DNA of 7,855 nt from Anaerolineaceae bacterium UBA700 (GTDB taxonomy: Bacteria; Chloroflexota; Anaerolineae; Anaerolineales; Anaerolineaceae): positions 1 to 7,855 of the forward strand of contig DBMK01000345.1 of assembly GCA_002298885.1 (NCBI GenBank), in the 5' to 3' direction. Shown here one piece after another: positions 5,637 to 7,855 of this stretch. The notes under the pieces were generated by a model. That model did no database searches. It saw only the letters and a program-made list of their open reading frames with translations, and had not been told where the DNA came from. The position numbers and the translations under genes were made by a program. Position 1 is the stretch's first letter. Every line of letters begins with the position of its first letter.

Positions 5637-6381
5637 ACGAAATTTGAGTTAAATTAGCGATTTTCTGCAAACGAGTGATGAGACCGGTGCGCTCGTGCAA
5701 AATGCTCTGGACCGAACGGGCGGCGGCAACCGGCCAGGATTCGACACGGGCGTGGTCCGCCGGATCGATCACCTGCACCTGGCGCGCTGCCTGTTGAAGC
5801 GGTTCGAGCGGCAAGGAATGGCTGGCAGCCAGACGGCGCAGGCGCTCGGTTTCTTCGCGCCCGTCCGGGGCCTGCCAGTGAAACTGGCCGGCCAGGAAAA
5901 AGGCGATGGTCTTGCCATCATCGACGATTGTGGCGGATACGTACTGCAGCCCGGCGTGGCAGGTGAAGAACTTACTGCCGGCGGCGGACTGCCGGGCCAT
6001 GTCGCGCCACGAAGCGCGGCAGGCATCCTGCCCGCTGGGGGATTGGAGCATGAGCTGGCAAAGCTGGCAGGGATGGGTAATTTGGGTCAGCGGCTCACCC
6101 TCGGCGTCCACGATCAAGGCGCTCATGCGGCTGACGTCTGAAAACAGGTCCTGGATAGTCTGGGCGCAGTGGGTCGGGAAGCCGTAGCTTTGTTCGGAAG
6201 GCTGGGCCAGCTCGGCGGGGGGCTCGTTGCCCAACAGACGATCAACCTCGCGGCGAGTAAAGCGCCACTGCTGCCCGATTTTGGTGCCTTTCAGTCGCCC
6301 GTCGTTGAGCATACGATAGACCGTGATTCGGTCCACCTTGAGAATTTCCTGTACCTGGCGTGCAGTTAATAAATCGTCCAT
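5635..6381 (-). CDS. Excisionase/MerR-like HTH + PocR-domain transcriptional regulator
   Basis: A 248-residue one-component regulator. Residues 4-50 (LLTARQVQEILKVDRITVYR through RRLKGTKIGQQWRF to VDRLL) form a helix-turn-helix of the excisionase/MerR-like (HTH_17) type. Residues about 70-170 match a PocR ligand-binding domain (PF10114), with CQLC (C105, C108), C121, a CHAGL motif (C141) and IAFFLAGQF. The conserved cysteines are typical of this domain and might sense a thiol, metal or redox change; the ligand is not known. It is the first gene of the minus-strand operon, ends 12 bp before the SQR-like gene, and probably regulates it. No Shine-Dalgarno precedes the ATG; TATAAC four bases upstream suggests a leaderless transcript. 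A TGTTATA site array begins three bases upstream, suggesting autoregulation. Confidence 0.85.
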   Translation of the reverse strand: MDDLLTARQVQEILKVDRITVYRMLNDGRLKGTKIGQQWRFTRREVDRLLGNEPPAELAQPSEQSYGFPTHCAQTIQDLFSDVSRMSALIVDAEGEPLTQITHPCQLCQLMLQSPSGQDACRASWRDMARQSAAGSKFFTCHAGLQYVSATIVDDGKTIAFFLAGQFHWQAPDGREETERLRRLAASHSLPLEPLQQAARQVQVIDPADHARVESWPVAAARSVQSILHERTGLITRLQKIANLTQIS

Positions 6382-6384
6382 AGT

Positions 6385-6437
6385 TGTTATAATGTGTTAT
6401 AGCTTGTTATATGTGAAAATAATAACAACCTATAACA
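6385..6437. promoter_or_regulatory. TGTTATA operator array with nested dyad symmetry
   Basis: TGTTATA occurs at 6385, 6395 and 6405, exactly 10 bp apart, so all three lie on the same DNA face. On the other strand, TATAACA (6431-6437) and AATAACA (6421-6427) are also 10 bp apart. The arms TGTTATAGCTTGTTAT (6395-6410) and its inverted partner (6422-6437) match at 15 of 16 bases around an 11-nt centre, with the axis at 6416. The array sits in the divergent intergenic region, three bases from the PocR regulator start, and is a strong candidate binding site for that regulator. Confidence 0.7.
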
Positions 6438-6446
6438 TCCTTTGAT

Positions 6447-6462
6447 AGTGATAAATATCACT
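6447..6462. promoter_or_regulatory. Crp/Fnr-like palindrome upstream of the phosphoesterase
   Basis: AGTGATA (6447-6453) and TATCACT (6456-6462) form a perfect 7-bp inverted repeat around AA. It contains TGAT-N4-ATCA (FNR-type TTGAT-N4-ATCAA with outer bases changed) and GTGA-N6-TCAC (CRP-type TGTGA-N6-TCACA with outer bases changed). It ends one base before ATG 6464 and lies about 70 bp upstream of the divergent operon start, so it could repress the former and activate the latter. The binding protein is not encoded in the window. Confidence 0.5.
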
Positions 6463-6463
6463 G

Positions 6464-7567
6464 ATGATTGTCATGATTCGTTCACCCTTTCACAATCCGA
6501 GGGATTACTCCTCTATCACCCGCCGCTCCGGGCTGACCAGGTTCGGCCTGGCGGTGCTGCTGGGACTGGTCACGGCCTGCGCCCCGACCGCCAACCCGCC
6601 GGCGGCGAGCTTGATTCCCACGGCTTCCTTTACGCAGGCGACAGACACGGCCGCCCCAGCTGAAGCCAGACCCACAACGCTACTGCCCTCGCCAACCCTA
6701 ATAACAGCGCACACCACCCAGCCTGCCGTAACCTCCACGCCCAAGCCCACCGTGCGCCCGGTGCCGGAGTTTTCGCACGTGATCATTTTCGTGCTCGAAA
6801 ACCACGAGATCGGTTTCGTGATCGGCAATTCGTCGATGCCCAATTACAATCATTGGGCCGGCCAATACACGCTTTTAACCCAGTATTACGCCATCACGCA
6901 CCCCAGCCTGCCCAATTACCTGGCCCTGGTCGGTGGAGATACCTTCGGCATCCATACAGACTGCGAAGATTGTTTTGTCAATCAACCCAGCCTGCCGGAC
7001 CTGATTGAGGGCAGCGGGCGCACCTGGCGAGCTTATGAAGAGGACATGCCGTCGCCCTGCTTCAGCGGCAGTACCTTGAGCTACGCCCAGAAGCACGACC
7101 CGTTCGTGTATTTCGACCCGATCCGCAAAGACCCGGCGCGCTGCAAGGCCGGAGTCGTCCCGCTGACCCAGCTCGAAGGCGACCTGAGCAGCGGGAAGCT
7201 GCCCGATTTCGCCTTTGTCATGCCCAACCTGTGTAACTCGGCCCACGATTGCACCCTGGACGTGACGGACGCATGGCTGGGCCGATGGGTTGGAACGGTC
7301 ATGGCTTCCCCGACTTACGACGCTCACACCCTGATCGTGCTGACCTGGGACGAAGGCCAGGGCAATCACGGCTGCTGCGGCGTGGAGCCGGGCGGAGGGC
7401 AGGTAGCCACGGTGCTGATCTCGCCCCTGGTGCGACAGGGTTTCAAGGACGATACGCCGTACACGCATTATTCGCTGCTCAAGACCATCGCCGAGGCGTG
7501 GGGGTTGAAGCCGCTTGGGCATGCGGCGGATGCAGCGCAGGCGGTGATCGAGCAGCCGTTTAAGTAG
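6464..7567 (+). CDS. Secreted lipoprotein phosphoesterase (PF04185-like acid phosphatase)
   Basis: A 367-residue protein. The N-terminus has a basic region, a hydrophobic stretch (RFGLAVLLGLVTAC) and a lipobox, LVTAC, with the lipidated Cys at 39, so it should be anchored on the outside of the cytoplasmic membrane. A Pro/Thr/Ala-rich linker (about 41-101) follows. The catalytic domain (about 102-360) has VIIFVLENHE (107-115), the THPSLPNYLALVGGDT segment (145-160), FVMPNLCNSAHDC (251-263) and LTWDEGQGNHG (293-303), as in the phosphoesterase family (PF04185) that includes acid phosphatases and phospholipases C. Substrate is unknown. Many Cys residues (C167, C170, C199, C227, C257, C263, C304, C305) suggest disulfides. 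The start at 6464 lacks a clear ribosome binding site; ATG 6473 is an alternative. Its 3' end is echoed by degenerate copies downstream. Confidence 0.87.
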   Translation: MIVMIRSPFHNPRDYSSITRRSGLTRFGLAVLLGLVTACAPTANPPAASLIPTASFTQATDTAAPAEARPTTLLPSPTLITAHTTQPAVTSTPKPTVRPVPEFSHVIIFVLENHEIGFVIGNSSMPNYNHWAGQYTLLTQYYAITHPSLPNYLALVGGDTFGIHTDCEDCFVNQPSLPDLIEGSGRTWRAYEEDMPSPCFSGSTLSYAQKHDPFVYFDPIRKDPARCKAGVVPLTQLEGDLSSGKLPDFAFVMPNLCNSAHDCTLDVTDAWLGRWVGTVMASPTYDAHTLIVLTWDEGQGNHGCCGVEPGGGQVATVLISPLVRQGFKDDTPYTHYSLLKTIAEAWGLKPLGHAADAAQAVIEQPFK

Positions 7568-7578
7568 CCTCACCCCTG

Positions 7579-7647
7579 CCCCCTCTCCTGGATCGGAGAA
7601 ACGCACCTGCCCTGGCGGGCGGTGCCAGGGTGCTCCAGGAGAGGGGG
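7579..7647 (+). terminator. GC-rich hairpin after the phosphoesterase gene
   Basis: CCCCCTCTCCTGGA (7579-7592) and TCCAGGAGAGGGGG (7634-7647) are perfect 14-bp inverted arms. Between them is a second stem, CCCTGGC (7610-7616) with GCCAGGG (7624-7630), with a 7-nt loop. It begins 12 bp after the stop codon, so it could end transcription or protect the 3' end, though no T-run follows. The sequence style resembles dispersed palindromic repeats of GC-rich bacteria. Confidence 0.6.
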
Positions 7648-7705
7648 AGCGGAGAAACGCACCTGCCCTGGCGGGCGGTGCCAGGGTGCTCCAGGAGAGG
7701 GGGAG
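7594..7705. repeat. Perfect 56-bp tandem duplication
   Basis: Positions 7594-7649 and 7650-7705 are identical over 56 bp. Each unit carries the CCCTGGC/GCCAGGG inner stem and the right-hand TCCAGGAGAGGGGG arm of the hairpin. Only one left-hand arm is present, so one right arm is surplus. The exact identity implies a recent duplication by slippage or unequal recombination. Confidence 0.9.
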
Positions 7706-7706
7706 C

Positions 7707-7820
7707 GCCGCCCGGGTATGCAGCAGATGCTGTGCAGGTATTGATGGAATGGCCATTTAAGCAGCCTCACCCCCTGCCCCCTCTCCTGGAGCGGTGAAGC
7801 GTGCTACAGGAGAGGGGGAG
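7707..7820 (+). pseudogene. Degenerate second copy of the phosphoesterase 3' end plus hairpin
   Basis: From 7707 the sequence aligns with the end of the phosphoesterase gene (7510 onward) and its downstream hairpin. Read from 7714 it gives GYAADAVQVLMEWPFK, against GHAADAAQAVIEQPFK in the intact gene, with the stop TAG changed to CAG. About three quarters of bases match over 60 bp, and several changes are synonymous, as if the copy came from a diverged coding paralogue. The CCCCCTCTCCTG arm (7777-7788) and CAGGAGAGGGGG (7807-7818) follow as a shorter hairpin. It is in a different frame from the intact gene and has no start. Confidence 0.7.
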
Positions 7821-7855
7821 TGCTGCCTGGGAATGCAGCAGATGCTGTGCAGGTA
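7821..7855 (+). pseudogene. Partial third copy of the phosphoesterase 3' end, cut by window edge
   Basis: TGCTGCCTGGGAATGCAGCA and the following bases repeat the start of the second tail copy: 26 of 27 bases from 7829 match those from 7714. Translated it begins LPGNAADAVQV, matching the LGHAADAAQA region of the intact protein. It runs off the window, so whether further copies or a whole paralogue follow cannot be seen. Confidence 0.6.

Noticed and set aside
5695..6141. Plus-strand open frame opposite the PocR regulator
   Set aside because: Shadow of a gene with recognisable HTH and PocR domains; no ribosome binding site or domain.
6875..7756. Minus-strand open frame opposite the phosphoesterase (293 residues)
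   Set aside because: It overlaps a lipoprotein gene with clear family motifs and runs through the noncoding repeat region, where its translation is repetitive; no domain is recognisable.
7594..7820. CRISPR-like array
   Set aside because: The repeated units are adjacent with no unique spacers, the 56-bp unit occurs only twice, and there are no cas genes.

Overview
The window carries eight protein-coding genes in three blocks, plus several repeat and palindrome structures. Gene content and style (soluble PAS-type NarL-family kinases with LuxR-type regulators, a PocR-domain regulator, an SQR-like flavoprotein with a DUF1641 partner, moderately GC-rich coding with AT-rich promoters) suggest an environmental bacterium, possibly Chloroflexota (Anaerolineae-like). 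That assignment is inference from style; no rRNA or marker gene is present.

Left block (+ strand, 76-2688): a soluble two-PAS histidine kinase overlaps by four bases (ATGA) a full-length NarL/FixJ response regulator. After about 100 bp comes a second, closely related regulator that has only the receiver domain and has its own promoter. Its coding region ends inside a heptamer-repeat structure (2681-2801). The two arms of that structure form a 50-bp imperfect hairpin and touch the stop codons of the two convergent genes on either side.

Middle block (- strand, 6381 down to 2802): a probable sulfur-handling operon. In transcription order it holds a regulator (excisionase/MerR-like HTH plus PocR sensory domain), a sulfide:quinone oxidoreductase-like FAD protein, a DUF1641 protein, a TusE/DsrC-family sulfur carrier keeping only the C-terminal CysA, and a DsrE2-like protein. 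The first three are tightly packed, with ribosome binding sites overlapping upstream stop codons. A 62-bp gap with a palindrome precedes tusE. A reasonable model is that sulfide or a related reduced sulfur species is oxidised by the flavoprotein at the membrane, sulfane sulfur is passed to the DsrE2/TusE carriers, and the PocR regulator controls the set through an unusual array of TGTTATA sites next to its own start codon.

Right block (+ strand, 6464-7567, divergent from the operon): a lipoprotein-type secreted phosphoesterase (PF04185-like acid phosphatase/phospholipase C superfamily). The shared intergenic region (6382-6463) holds the TGTTATA array and a separate Crp/Fnr-like palindrome. 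Downstream of the phosphoesterase, 7568-7855 has no gene. It contains hairpins of a GC-rich CCCCCTCTCCTGG type, a perfect 56-bp tandem duplication, and two further degenerate copies of the phosphoesterase gene's own 3' end, each followed by the hairpin or running off the window. This looks like a remnant of a tandem paralogue array rearranged around a repeat.
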